40,212 bases of DNA, taken from NCBI GenBank assembly GCA_964419225.1, contig CAYQPF010000027.1, positions 1 to 40,212 on the forward strand. Direction: 5' to 3'. A program made the translations under genes and the position numbers. Shown here one piece after another: positions 17,173 to 26,019 of this stretch. This DNA comes from CAYQPF01 sp964419225. Its GTDB lineage: Bacteria; Cloacimonadota; Cloacimonadia; Cloacimonadales; CAYQPF01. Each line of letters begins with the position of its first letter. Positions within the stretch are counted from its first letter, which is position 1. The notes beneath the pieces are model-generated. The model did not search any database. It was not told the DNA's origin and was given only the letters and a program-made list of their open reading frames with translations.

Positions 17173-20100
17173 ATGCAAAGAGAGAAGATTTATTTACGCA
17201 GAATGGAGAAATTTCTCCTTGAATTAAAAGAACTCAGATATACAAAAACCGGAGATTTAACTGTTTCATACATATATCATCAAAACATTCCCATACCTTA
17301 CGCAGAAGCTTTAACAGCAGATTATAAGAATATCACTCTCAATGAGTTGTGGGGTGAATTATGGGGTTGTGCCTGGTTTAAATTCAAAGGTCAGATAAAT
17401 AATGAACATACAGGTAAAAAGATCGGGGCACTTATAGATATAGACGGAGAAGGCTGTGTAGTTAAAGACGGGATTCCTTTTGTCGGCTTAACAAATAAAA
17501 TCCATTGGGATTTACGTTCGGCAAAGTCTTTTGTCCCTTTGTTTGAAAAACTGGAAAAAGATGAAGAAATTGAGATTCTGGTGGAAGCGGGAGCAAACGG
17601 TTTATTTGGGGCCGGGCAGACTGATTATCGTTTGAAGCAGGCGGATCTGGTCGTTGTTAATCCTATGCATGAAAAACTGTATTATGACTTTATGGTTTTG
17701 GGTGATCTGGCTCAGACCTTACCGGAAAAGACTGTCAGACGCAATAAGATTCTCTGGGGTTTGAATCAGGTAATGAATATCTGGCAGGATGGAAAAGGTT
17801 TGGACAAAGCACTGGAAATAACAGGTAATTTGCTAAGTAAACATGTTAATGCAAGTTCCACAACTGCCTATTCTATTGGACATGCTCACATAGATTTAGC
17901 CTGGCTTTGGCCGGTACGGGAAACCAAACGCAAAGGCGAACGCACTTTTGCCACAGTTTTACAGTTAATGAAAGAATATCCGGAATATAAATTTGGTGCC
18001 TCTCAACCGCAATTATACCAGTGGATGAAAGAAGATTATCCCGAATTATATCAACAGATCAAACAAGCTGCAAAAGATGGTAAGTGGGAATGCCAAGGTG
18101 CTATGTGGGTGGAACCGGACATGAATCTGGCAGGTGGAGAGGCCTTGATCAGACAATGTTTCTACGGTAAGCAATTCTTCAAAAAGGAATTTGACCAGAA
18201 CGTCAAACATTTGTGGTTGCCGGATGTATTTGGATACAGTGCAGCTTTACCGCAGATTCTCAAAAAATGCGGGGTTGATATGTTCATGACTCAGAAGATC
18301 TCCTGGAATGAAACCAATCTCTTCCCCCACTATACATTCTACTGGGAAGGAATTGACGGGACAAAGATCCTGACTCATTTCCTGCCAACCAACGACTATA
18401 ATCTCGCTAACACTCCTAAATTAATGATTGAGAGTGAATTAAGATATACCCAATCAGATGTCAGTGATGAGTTTTTGAATTTATACGGTATTGGTGACGG
18501 AGGTGGCGGTCCATCCAGAGAACACATTGAACTGGGGTTGAGACAACAGAACCTGGAAGGAACTCCCAAATTCAAATTTGCTTTTGCAGAAGAATTCTTC
18601 GATAAGATCAGAGCCATCGATCCCAAAATTCTGCCACACTGGAGCGGAGAACTTTATCTGGAACTCCACAGAGGCACATATACAACTCAGGCCTTGATGA
18701 AGAAGTATAACCGGATGCTGGAAAACAAACTGCATGATCTGGAGTTTTTAGGCACATTAATCAAAGATTTTCCCCAGGACAAATTAGATCAAATCTGGAA
18801 AGACACTCTTTTAAATCAATTCCATGACATTCTGCCGGGTTCTTCCATAACCTGGGTTTACAAGGATGCCCATGCTTTATCCGAAAAAAATCTAAAACTT
18901 GCCGAGGAATTACAAAACGGGTTCTTAACAAAACTCCATGGTGAAAATGATCCTGAAAACAATAAATATGTTGTTTATAATACCCTGCCCTGGTCGAGAA
19001 TTGAATTGATTACACTACCCAAACCGGATGGAAGCTATAAAATTGAGATCCAGGATGAGATCATTTTTACAGAAAGTAAGGATGGAAATATTTCTTTTCA
19101 AATCCATCTACCTTCATATGGTTATACCAGTTTTGAAGTCACACAAATTAAAGATAAATTATCAGGTGATACATCAGATATTAAGTGTAATAGCTTGTCT
19201 AATCATGAATTATTAATTGAACTTGATGCTCAGGGAGCTATCACCAGGATCTATGACAAAGAAGCCAAAAGAGATGTTTTGAAAGGGAAGGCGAATTTAC
19301 TTTATCTATATGAAGACAAACCCAACAACTGGGGAGCCTGGGATATTAATCACTTCTACCAGGAAACAATCCCCCAGGAAGCAGAACTTCTGCAGTCAAG
19401 AGTTGTGGAGCACAATGAATTTACGTCAGCTATTATACAGGAATTGACAATTGGCAATTCTTTAATCACTCAAATAATCAGACTGGAAACAGGTACCAAA
19501 CAGATAACAATTTCGCATAAAGTTGACTGGAAAGAGAAACATAAGATGCTGCGTGTATTGGCTATGCCTGATATCAAAGCAGCAGATGCAACCTGCGAGA
19601 TTCAGTATGGTATGCTGAAACGTTCTACGCATGATAATACAAGTTGGGAACAGGCTAAGTTTGAAGTACCTGCACATAAGTTTGTGGATATTTCCCAGCC
19701 TGATTATGGTTTTGCTTTGCTAAATGACTGCAAATATGGTCACTCCATCACTGAAGGAGTATTGGGGTTAAGTTTACTCAGAGCACCTGCAGATACAGAT
19801 CCGGAAGCTGATATCAGGGTTCATGAATATAAATATGCGTATTATCCTCACACAGGAGACCTGACCAAGTCCGATGTTTTGGAAAAAGCGCATAATCTGA
19901 ATCATCCTGTTATTATCAAATCAGTACAGGCATTACCTGAAATAGAAAAGAAATCTTATTTCTGGGTCGAAGGAAAAAATGTAAAGATCGAGACGATAAA
20001 GCCTGCCTATAAAAAATCCGGAATCATTATCAGGGTATATGAAACCATGGGATCAAACACTATTATCAACATTCATTCCGAACAGAGACTGTTTGAAGTT

Positions 20101-20217
20101 GTGGAAACTGATATGTTGGAATATGAAATTGGAGATATTGCTTGCGAAGATAATAAATTCCAATTGGAGTTTAAGCCATTTGAGATTAGAACCTTAAAAT
20201 TGAGAGTTGAGAGTTGA
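17173..20217 (+). CDS. GH38 alpha-mannosidase
   Basis: 1,014 aa, usual for the family. It removes alpha-linked mannose from oligosaccharides with retention, using a zinc ion. Visible: GHAHIDLAWLWP with zinc ligands His239 and Asp241, LPDVFGYS with the catalytic nucleophile Asp351 (also a zinc ligand), a GDGGGGPSREH loop (442-451), HRGTYTTQ (499-506), and NQFHDILPGSS with zinc ligand His551, followed by the C-terminal beta domains. It has no signal peptide, so it is cytoplasmic. GGAGGAG lies just before the ATG and the permease stop is 8 nt upstream, so it is co-transcribed with the importer. Its last codons and stop lie inside a TTGAGAG heptamer array, so the tail LRVES is repeat-encoded. Confidence 0.93.
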   Translation: MQREKIYLRRMEKFLLELKELRYTKTGDLTVSYIYHQNIPIPYAEALTADYKNITLNELWGELWGCAWFKFKGQINNEHTGKKIGALIDIDGEGCVVKDGIPFVGLTNKIHWDLRSAKSFVPLFEKLEKDEEIEILVEAGANGLFGAGQTDYRLKQADLVVVNPMHEKLYYDFMVLGDLAQTLPEKTVRRNKILWGLNQVMNIWQDGKGLDKALEITGNLLSKHVNASSTTAYSIGHAHIDLAWLWPVRETKRKGERTFATVLQLMKEYPEYKFGASQPQLYQWMKEDYPELYQQIKQAAKDGKWECQGAMWVEPDMNLAGGEALIRQCFYGKQFFKKEFDQNVKHLWLPDVFGYSAALPQILKKCGVDMFMTQKISWNETNLFPHYTFYWEGIDGTKILTHFLPTNDYNLANTPKLMIESELRYTQSDVSDEFLNLYGIGDGGGGPSREHIELGLRQQNLEGTPKFKFAFAEEFFDKIRAIDPKILPHWSGELYLELHRGTYTTQALMKKYNRMLENKLHDLEFLGTLIKDFPQDKLDQIWKDTLLNQFHDILPGSSITWVYKDAHALSEKNLKLAEELQNGFLTKLHGENDPENNKYVVYNTLPWSRIELITLPKPDGSYKIEIQDEIIFTESKDGNISFQIHLPSYGYTSFEVTQIKDKLSGDTSDIKCNSLSNHELLIELDAQGAITRIYDKEAKRDVLKGKANLLYLYEDKPNNWGAWDINHFYQETIPQEAELLQSRVVEHNEFTSAIIQELTIGNSLITQIIRLETGTKQITISHKVDWKEKHKMLRVLAMPDIKAADATCEIQYGMLKRSTHDNTSWEQAKFEVPAHKFVDISQPDYGFALLNDCKYGHSITEGVLGLSLLRAPADTDPEADIRVHEYKYAYYPHTGDLTKSDVLEKAHNLNHPVIIKSVQALPEIEKKSYFWVEGKNVKIETIKPAYKKSGIIIRVYETMGSNTIINIHSEQRLFEVVETDMLEYEIGDIACEDNKFQLEFKPFEIRTLKLRVES

Positions 20218-20227
20218 GAGTTGAGAG
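20200..20227 (+). repeat. TTGAGAG heptamer array overlapping the end of the GH38 gene
   Basis: Four exact TTGAGAG units. The array encodes the final residues LRVES and supplies the TGA stop (20215-20217) of the mannosidase. Confidence 0.9.
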
Positions 20228-20787
20228 TGAGGAAAAAGAGAGGAAAAAATATTGAAACCCGCAGGCAAGTACTTAGGAGAGAGTAGGCAGTGTGCAGTCG
20301 GCAGGGGGCAGTGGAGAGAATAACTCACCCCCGAGGAAAGGTGTCAGGTGCCAAGTGTCAGTGGTCAGTGGAGATGAGGAAGCAACAATCCATTCTCTGA
20401 TTCGAGAGCTTGCATAGCGAGGGGAGTAAAAGGAGACATGGGAAAAATTATTGAAACCCGCAGGTTAATTAGTTGAGAGTTGAAAGTTGGGGGGAGAGAG
20501 ATGATTTTTCGGAAAAGGGACGCTTAATAGAACGCAGATGACGCTGATTAGGCGGATGGTCACAGATCGGAAAGATATGTGTAAGGCAGATGTGTCAGGT
20601 AAAACTATCAAAAACTGAGTCCACTATTTTAGGACTGGACATGTAGTGAGGGAAAAGAAAGGAAAAAATATCTGAAGTACCTTCTTTTGTCCTTTGAGGC
20701 AGAAGGATTTAGCAATTGAATAAATAATACTTGCCAACAAAACAAATGCAAATAAATTGTGTGTAATGTATGAATTAAGAAGGTAGT
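20228..20787. repeat. Gene-free repeat-rich spacer
   Basis: Contains heptamer arrays AGTAGGC/AGTGTGC/AGTCGGC/AGGGGGC (20282-20313), GTGTCAG/GTGCCAA (20341-20370) and AGTTGAG/AGTTGAA (20471-20491), a loose ACGCAGATG-ACGCTGATT repeat (20531-20568), and a 16-nt direct repeat TATTGAAACCCGCAGG (20250-20265 and 20449-20464). No open frame here looks like a gene, and no good terminator was found after GH38. Confidence 0.75.
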
Positions 20788-21390
20788 ATGAAGAATGAGA
20801 TTGTTTTCATTGTAGAAGATGAAGAAGTAATTGCAAGTATGATTCAAAGAGATTTAGTAAAGTTGGGTTATACAGTGCCTTATGTTTTTTCCAGAGGAGA
20901 AGACCTTTTAAAGACATTAGACATCTTCAAACCTGACCTGATTTTGATGGACATAACCCTGAAGGGTGAGCTGGACGGCATTCAAACTGTCGGCTTTGTT
21001 TTAGAAAAATATAGTATTCCCATCATTTATTTAACAGCTCATGCAGACATAAGTATAATCAAACGGGCAAAGATAACTGAGCCTTACGGTTACATTCTTA
21101 AGCCTTATGAGCCAAGAGTTTTACAAATTTGTGTGGAGATGTCCTTATATAAATTCAATATAGACCGGGAAAGAAGAGAGTTATTAGAAAAATATGAAAA
21201 AGCTCTCGATAAGATAAAGAAGCTGTCTGGTCTTATTCCCATTTGTGCAAAATGTAAGAAAATACGAGATGATCAGGGATATTGGAAACAAGTAGAAGAT
21301 TTTATCAAAGAGCATTCTATTGATGTGGAATTTACCCATGGGATTTGCCCGCATTGTATGAAAGATCTCTATCCTGATATGGATATATAG
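20788..21390 (+). CDS. Response regulator receiver protein with a Cys4 C-terminal motif
   Basis: 200 aa. Residues 3-120 are a CheY-like receiver: acidic pair Glu10/Asp11, phosphorylation site Asp55 (LILMDITL), Thr83, and Lys105 in YILKPYEP. A coiled-coil-like helix follows (125-147). The tail from 149 carries ICAKCKKIRDDQGYW and FTHGICPHC, with Cys153, Cys156, Cys187 and Cys190 placed to bind zinc. The same tail is known from many PAS-containing sensor kinases and receivers. There is no DNA-binding or enzymatic output domain, so it likely signals by protein contact. No sensor kinase lies nearby. It starts 570 nt after GH38 and leads a short run of + strand genes. Confidence 0.88.
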   Translation: MKNEIVFIVEDEEVIASMIQRDLVKLGYTVPYVFSRGEDLLKTLDIFKPDLILMDITLKGELDGIQTVGFVLEKYSIPIIYLTAHADISIIKRAKITEPYGYILKPYEPRVLQICVEMSLYKFNIDRERRELLEKYEKALDKIKKLSGLIPICAKCKKIRDDQGYWKQVEDFIKEHSIDVEFTHGICPHCMKDLYPDMDI

Positions 21391-21426
21391 TGCTGATATT
21401 CAATTGATTTATAGATGGATTGAAGC

Positions 21427-22518
21427 TTGAAATCATTCATTATCTTTTTTTTAACAGCTCTGATAATATACTATGGTATGCATTATCTTATTTATAGAAG
21501 TATCACTCAGGGTTTAAATTTAAGTAGCAAAGCTAATCTTACAATCTTACTTTCATTAGTAATCCTTTCTCTAAGTTTTCTTTGGGGATTCTTTACAAGA
21601 CATTTTTTACCTCACAGCTTTATCAATGATATTGGCTTTTATTGGCTGGGGTGTATTTCTATTCTACTGACTGTTTTGCTGCTTAAAGATCTTGTTTTCT
21701 TCATTTGGAAAAATCATGCTCTATATCTGACAATCGGTGCTTTAAGCCTAAGTTTGATTTTAATCATAATCAGTCTGGTCAATGTAGCAGTCGGGTATCG
21801 CATAAAAACCATTAACATTCCTGTGAACAAGCAGACAAATCAAAAAAACATCAGAATGATTCAATTGACAGATCTTCATTTTACCCGGAATATGAGTAAT
21901 CAATTTCCCAGGCAGATTTTGAAAGACTGTAATGAACTGAAACCTGATTTTGTTTTTATAACCGGTGATCTACTGGATGACGGTTTTACAGCGTTACAGG
22001 ACAAATTACAGATTCTGAAACAAATACAAAGTAAATACGGCATTTTTATTATTCCTGGTAATCATGAGTACTATAATGGCATAAAGAATTTGGAAAGAAC
22101 TGCTGATTATATGGGAGCGACTCTGTTACTTAACAAAGGGGTAACAATACCCGGGCTTGTGAATATCAGCGGTATTACCGATAAAACAGCACTTTCATTC
22201 AAAATGGAAGGTCCCAATATTGACAAAGCTACCAGTAATATAGACAGGAATTTACCAACAGTATTGTTATCGCATCAGCCCTTATATATGAAAGAAGCAG
22301 CAAAGCAAGGCATCGAATTAACTCTGAGCGGTCATACCCATGCCGGACAAATTCCCCCGATGGATCTTCTGACTAAATTCGTTTTTAAATATTCCTGGGG
22401 CTTATATAAACTTGATAATTCTTACATTTACACATCATGCGGTACAGGAATCTGGGGACCACCGATGAGATTGACTTCCAGATCCGAATTAGTTGTCCTG
22501 GAAATGGAGAATAAATGA
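21427..22518 (+). CDS. Membrane-bound metallophosphoesterase (YkuE/YaeI type)
   Basis: 363 aa. About four membrane helices (residues 5-120) precede a calcineurin-like phosphoesterase domain: TDLHF (Asp149, His151), FITGDLLDDG (Asp181), PGNHEYY (Asn212, His213), LSHQP and LSGHTHAGQIPP, all metal-ligand motifs of the family. Family members such as YkuE are metal-dependent phosphoesterases at the membrane face; some act on UDP-diacylglucosamine-like lipids, but the substrate here is unknown. The start is TTG at 21427, chosen because it gives a full first helix; the binding site before it is weak, so a later start is possible. The end overlaps the next gene by 4 nt (ATGA). Confidence 0.85.
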   Translation: MKSFIIFFLTALIIYYGMHYLIYRSITQGLNLSSKANLTILLSLVILSLSFLWGFFTRHFLPHSFINDIGFYWLGCISILLTVLLLKDLVFFIWKNHALYLTIGALSLSLILIIISLVNVAVGYRIKTINIPVNKQTNQKNIRMIQLTDLHFTRNMSNQFPRQILKDCNELKPDFVFITGDLLDDGFTALQDKLQILKQIQSKYGIFIIPGNHEYYNGIKNLERTADYMGATLLLNKGVTIPGLVNISGITDKTALSFKMEGPNIDKATSNIDRNLPTVLLSHQPLYMKEAAKQGIELTLSGHTHAGQIPPMDLLTKFVFKYSWGLYKLDNSYIYTSCGTGIWGPPMRLTSRSELVVLEMENK

Positions 22519-23960
22519 GTTACTTATTCTTTGGTGGGAAAATCATGCGTCCTGAACAAAGGACATATGAAGCCCTTTTAGTAAATGAAGACAGAATCCA
22601 AAATATCGGAACATATAGGGATCTAAATGCTTTAACTGACAGTAAAACTGTGAAAATTGATCTGAAGGGAAAGATTTTGCTTCCCGGTTTTATAGATACT
22701 CATACTCATTTCTATGAGTATGCCAAGAAAAAATATCAGATAGATCTTTCTCCAGCCAAAAGTGTCAGAGATATTGAGATTATCTTACATAGTTTTAAAA
22801 ATAATCTGAAGGGAACCATGAACTGGATAGGCGGTAGCGGTTGGAACAAGAATATTTATCCGGATGCTGAATTACTGAATAAACAGCTTTTGGATAAATA
22901 CTTTCCCGATATTCCGGTGGCACTTGAGAGTAAAGACTTTCACTCTAAGTTATGTAATTCAGCAGCATTGGCTAAAGCCTGCATCGATGCCAAAACTCCC
23001 GATCCTGCCGGAGGTAAAATCGGCAGATTCTCTAATGGCGAGCCGGATGGTTTTACTTATGAAAAAGCCTGGGAACTAATCGATAAAGTTGCAGTACCAT
23101 TGTCCTCCGAAATGCAGGAGAAGGCTGTTAAGGCAGGTGTCGAAGATGCCTGGAGATTTGGTTTGACCGGCATTCACTGCATGGAAAATAAACATAAATG
23201 GAATCTGTACAAAAAAGTTAATTCCCAAAACAAGATAATGCGTTTTTACTGGCACTTTCCTTCCGATGATCTGGATGAAATGCTGGAAGCCGGTATTAAA
23301 TCCTACACTGGTGATGATTGGTTAAAAATATGTGGAATGAAGATCTTCATGGATGGCTCCTTAGGCTCTCAATCTGCCTATATGTATGAACCATACCCTG
23401 GAACAGACAGTAACGGCATGGTAATTTATTCTGAGGACACACTTTATCAAATGGTTTTTAAGGCAGCAAGGGCTGGAATTAGTTCTTCTATTCATGCAAT
23501 TGGAGATAAATGTGTGAATCTGGTCATCCGGGTTCTGGACAGGGTTAACAAAGAAACAGGCACAAAACTTCCACACAGGATCGAACATTTGCAGTGTATT
23601 CAGCCGTCCGATTACCCTATGCTGAAAGATAATGAGATTTTATGTGCTCTCCAACCTGTGCATATCGGCTGGGATGTAAATACGATCAAAAAATACTGGA
23701 GCAGAGTTGAAAACCAAACTTATCCATTCAGAGATTTATTGAAATTGGGGATAAAACCAGGGTTTGGTTCAGATGCACCAGTTGAGACACTTAACCCTTT
23801 CATCGGCATTTATGCTGCTCTGGAAAGAAGGATAGAAAACAATCCGCTCAAAGACCAATGGACCCCCAATCAGTGCCTGAAACTGAACGAATCTCTTAAA
23901 GGATATACGATATGGGCTGCAGGGTTATCTCTGTCGGAACAAACTTTAGGCAGTCTTTAA
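22515..23960 (+). CDS. YtcJ-type amidohydrolase (family 3), cut short by an in-frame TAA
   Basis: 481 aa read to the first stop. N-terminal beta strands lead to GKILLPGFIDTHTHF (metal ligands His63 and His65), then SKDFHS, GLTGIHCMENK, KIFMDGSLGSQSA, HAIGD, LPHRIEHLQCI and FGSDAPVETLNPF, all usual for this family of zinc hydrolases. The frame stops at 23958-23960 just where the family reads G(S/T)L.VGK.ADM.VLD; the missing end continues in the same frame to 24092. ATG overlaps the phosphoesterase stop (ATGA). The short form lacks the C-terminal strands that complete the small beta domain, so it may be unstable or inactive. A sequencing error at one base is the simplest alternative. Confidence 0.82.
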   Translation: MSYLFFGGKIMRPEQRTYEALLVNEDRIQNIGTYRDLNALTDSKTVKIDLKGKILLPGFIDTHTHFYEYAKKKYQIDLSPAKSVRDIEIILHSFKNNLKGTMNWIGGSGWNKNIYPDAELLNKQLLDKYFPDIPVALESKDFHSKLCNSAALAKACIDAKTPDPAGGKIGRFSNGEPDGFTYEKAWELIDKVAVPLSSEMQEKAVKAGVEDAWRFGLTGIHCMENKHKWNLYKKVNSQNKIMRFYWHFPSDDLDEMLEAGIKSYTGDDWLKICGMKIFMDGSLGSQSAYMYEPYPGTDSNGMVIYSEDTLYQMVFKAARAGISSSIHAIGDKCVNLVIRVLDRVNKETGTKLPHRIEHLQCIQPSDYPMLKDNEILCALQPVHIGWDVNTIKKYWSRVENQTYPFRDLLKLGIKPGFGSDAPVETLNPFIGIYAALERRIENNPLKDQWTPNQCLKLNESLKGYTIWAAGLSLSEQTLGSL

Positions 23961-24092
23961 GTTGGCAAACAGGCAGATATGATAGTATTAGATGATTTTA
24001 CCAATGAAAATACAGATTTTTGGTTAAATGCTCAAAGCAGATTAACTATGATAGGAGGCAAGATTGTCTTTGTTGATAAAAACTTTGGTTAG
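23961..24092 (+). pseudogene. Detached C-terminal end of the amidohydrolase
   Basis: 43 codons in the same frame as the gene before it, reading VGKQADMIVLDDF and later TMIGGKIVFVDKNFG before a TAG at 24090-24092. This is the usual end of YtcJ-like proteins (GKxADxVVLD...VxGGKIVY). The TAA at 23958 is thus a one-codon interruption, most simply a change of a Lys, Gln or Glu codon. The next gene starts inside this tail, as expected for an originally overlapping pair. Confidence 0.8.
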
Positions 24093-24915
24093 AGATGGTG
24101 TTCACCTTTTCACAGCAAATTCAGGCTTAGTTAATTCTACAGTATTAGAACAAAAAGAATATCTTATCGTAATTGATACAATGCTTTTCCCGCATGATTC
24201 TAAAGAGTTGTCAGAACAATTAAAACTTCTTCGCAAACCGGTTAAATATATTATCAATACACATTGGCACAGCGACCATTGTTATGGAAATAAATGGGTA
24301 GCCGAAAACTGCACAGTCATAATTGCCCAGAACAGTTTTTTGAATACGATAAAAAAGGAAAAGAATCTTCTCAATCCCAACAGACCTTCGTTTATTGATA
24401 AATACAATTTTGTTTATCCTGATATAACATTTGAGAAAACCCTGAAATTGAAAGCTGATTACCCCATTGAGATCTATTCGGGTCCTGGTCATTCAGAAGA
24501 TAGTTCATATGTCTATTTACCAGAACAGAGAATTGTTATTTGCGGTGATACCGTGTTGAACAGCACTACTAACCTGATAGCTCTTCCCTATTTTTATTGG
24601 GGCAACAGTCAGGATCTCTTAAACACACTGCAAAAGATTCATCATTTGAAGTGTACCGATATTATTACCGGGCATGGAAATCCGGTAGCAGATGAAAAGA
24701 TTCTGCAGGATATCCACTATCTGGAAAACTTGCTTAATTTGAGTAATATCCTATTCAAAGAAAATACACATTTAAACAAAGATTCTTTCTTAAAAAAGTT
24801 GCAAAGCAGAATATCTGTCACTGACTGTCTCGAATCTTTAAAACCGGATGAGATATGGGTCAAACGAATTCATGAATTGAATTTGGAAAAATTAGCTGCG
24901 GAATTCTTTAAATAG
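24064..24915 (+). CDS. Metallo-beta-lactamase-fold hydrolase
   Basis: 283 aa. Start TTG at 24064, chosen for AGGAGG at 24053-24058 with 5-nt spacing. Metal motifs: THWHSDH (His67, His69, Asp71, His72), PGHSEDS (His143), CGDTV (Asp162) and TGHGNP (His204), a full set for a two-metal site. The substrate cannot be told; the family covers lactamases, lactonases, thioesterases and others. The C-terminal 60 residues are helical. It overlaps the original end of the amidohydrolase by 29 nt and is probably translated with it. Its stop is 18 nt from the end of the convergent acetyltransferase gene. Confidence 0.85.
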   Translation: MSLLIKTLVRDGVHLFTANSGLVNSTVLEQKEYLIVIDTMLFPHDSKELSEQLKLLRKPVKYIINTHWHSDHCYGNKWVAENCTVIIAQNSFLNTIKKEKNLLNPNRPSFIDKYNFVYPDITFEKTLKLKADYPIEIYSGPGHSEDSSYVYLPEQRIVICGDTVLNSTTNLIALPYFYWGNSQDLLNTLQKIHHLKCTDIITGHGNPVADEKILQDIHYLENLLNLSNILFKENTHLNKDSFLKKLQSRISVTDCLESLKPDEIWVKRIHELNLEKLAAEFFK

Positions 24916-24933
24916 TTCTTTCACCCCTAACCA

Positions 24934-25743
24934 TTAACCCATGCTATATATCTCGAAATCACAGGCAGGTGCAAACCCTTTCTTCAGGAATAGTTGGGCT
25001 AGTTTAGTGTTGGCATGAACGATGAAATACTCCATTCCTTTTGCTTTTTCAGCCTGCATTATTTTATCAACCAGGCAAGAACTAATATGTTTATTTTGAT
25101 ATTCGGGCAATACCGCCAGAAAATAAAGCCCGCTGATCTGATCCTTTCTATAGATCAAAGCAGCACCTACAGGCTGATTATTGTACCAGGCAAAATAAAA
25201 TTCAAAATTATCAATCATAATATCATACAGACCTAAAACGATCTTAAAGAAATCAGAGCTGTCCCTTTCTTTCAAATTATAGGCAATGCTGACAATTTGA
25301 GCCCAGTGATTGATTCTGTTTCGATTATCAAGAACATCATAGCGAAAGCCCAAACAGTTTTCGTTATTAAAGATCAAATTCTGCAGATGATACTCAAATC
25401 CAGATAATTGATCATTTAGTTTCAAACCTTGCTTAATCAGCCTTGAGGAATAATCTGGAGGTAAGTCTGAAGGACTGATAATCCAGGAATAAGCAGAATC
25501 CATATCAAAAAAGAATTTATTGACTCTTAAAATTACTATGTCAAGATTCTCTTCAGTACAATTGACCTGAAAAGCCCTGTTAAAAAGATTCTTTCCTGTG
25601 TAACTGGTGATGATATTGTTGCCTTTGGAGATAATACCACCTGGAATTCTTCCCAGACAAAGTGAGAAATCAAATAAACTTTTTTCAGAAAGATATTTAA
25701 TATCACTTCTTTTCGTAGAAATATCCGCATTCAAAGATATCAT
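24934..25743 (-). CDS. GNAT family N-acetyltransferase
   Basis: 269 aa and the only - strand gene here. An in-frame TTG lies at 25755, but TTGGAG ends 6 nt before the ATG at 25743, which I take as the start. The C-terminal half is a GNAT domain: FYFAWYNNQPVGAALIYRK, then GLYFLAVLPEYQNKHISSCL (beta4 and the acetyl-CoA loop; the usual Q/RxxGxG/A is altered), MEYFIVHANTKLAQLFLKKGF. The N-terminal half looks like a degenerate second GNAT-like or substrate domain. The acceptor substrate is unknown. It is convergent with the hydrolase gene and has its own promoter. Confidence 0.78.
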   Translation of the reverse strand: MISLNADISTKRSDIKYLSEKSLFDFSLCLGRIPGGIISKGNNIITSYTGKNLFNRAFQVNCTEENLDIVILRVNKFFFDMDSAYSWIISPSDLPPDYSSRLIKQGLKLNDQLSGFEYHLQNLIFNNENCLGFRYDVLDNRNRINHWAQIVSIAYNLKERDSSDFFKIVLGLYDIMIDNFEFYFAWYNNQPVGAALIYRKDQISGLYFLAVLPEYQNKHISSCLVDKIMQAEKAKGMEYFIVHANTKLAQLFLKKGFAPACDFEIYSMG

Positions 25744-25857
25744 AATCAACTCCAATTATCAGAACAACATCATTTTAGTTTAGTTATTAAGAACTCTGTC
25801 AAAATAAATCAAAACAACAGATTTCCAGATTATTTCAATTTACTGATTACGATGCAA

Positions 25858-25885
25858 ATTATATCTATCAGGAAAAAATGTGCAA
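25858..25885 (-). promoter_or_regulatory. Sigma70-type promoter for the acetyltransferase gene
   Basis: Read on the - strand: TTGCAC (25885-25880), a 16-nt gap and TATAAT (25863-25858), about 115 nt before the ATG. The -10 is a perfect consensus. Confidence 0.5.
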
Positions 25886-26019
25886 GCTTTATTTATTTTT
25901 TTTTCATGAGATTATTTTGTTGACAGTTATACTTAATTAGGAGTCAATGACAGAAGTAAATGGTCAGGAAGAAATTCAAAGACCACAGTCAAATAATTTG
26001 TAAAAAACATGGAGGAATA

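Noticed and set aside
23958..23960. Recoded stop (selenocysteine or pyrrolysine)
   Set aside because: The codon is TAA, not TGA or TAG, and no insertion-element-like hairpin was evident; mutation or sequencing error is simpler.
25920..25948. Promoter for the DUF697-like gene from TTGACA at 25920
   Set aside because: No acceptable -10 lies at 15-19 nt spacing.
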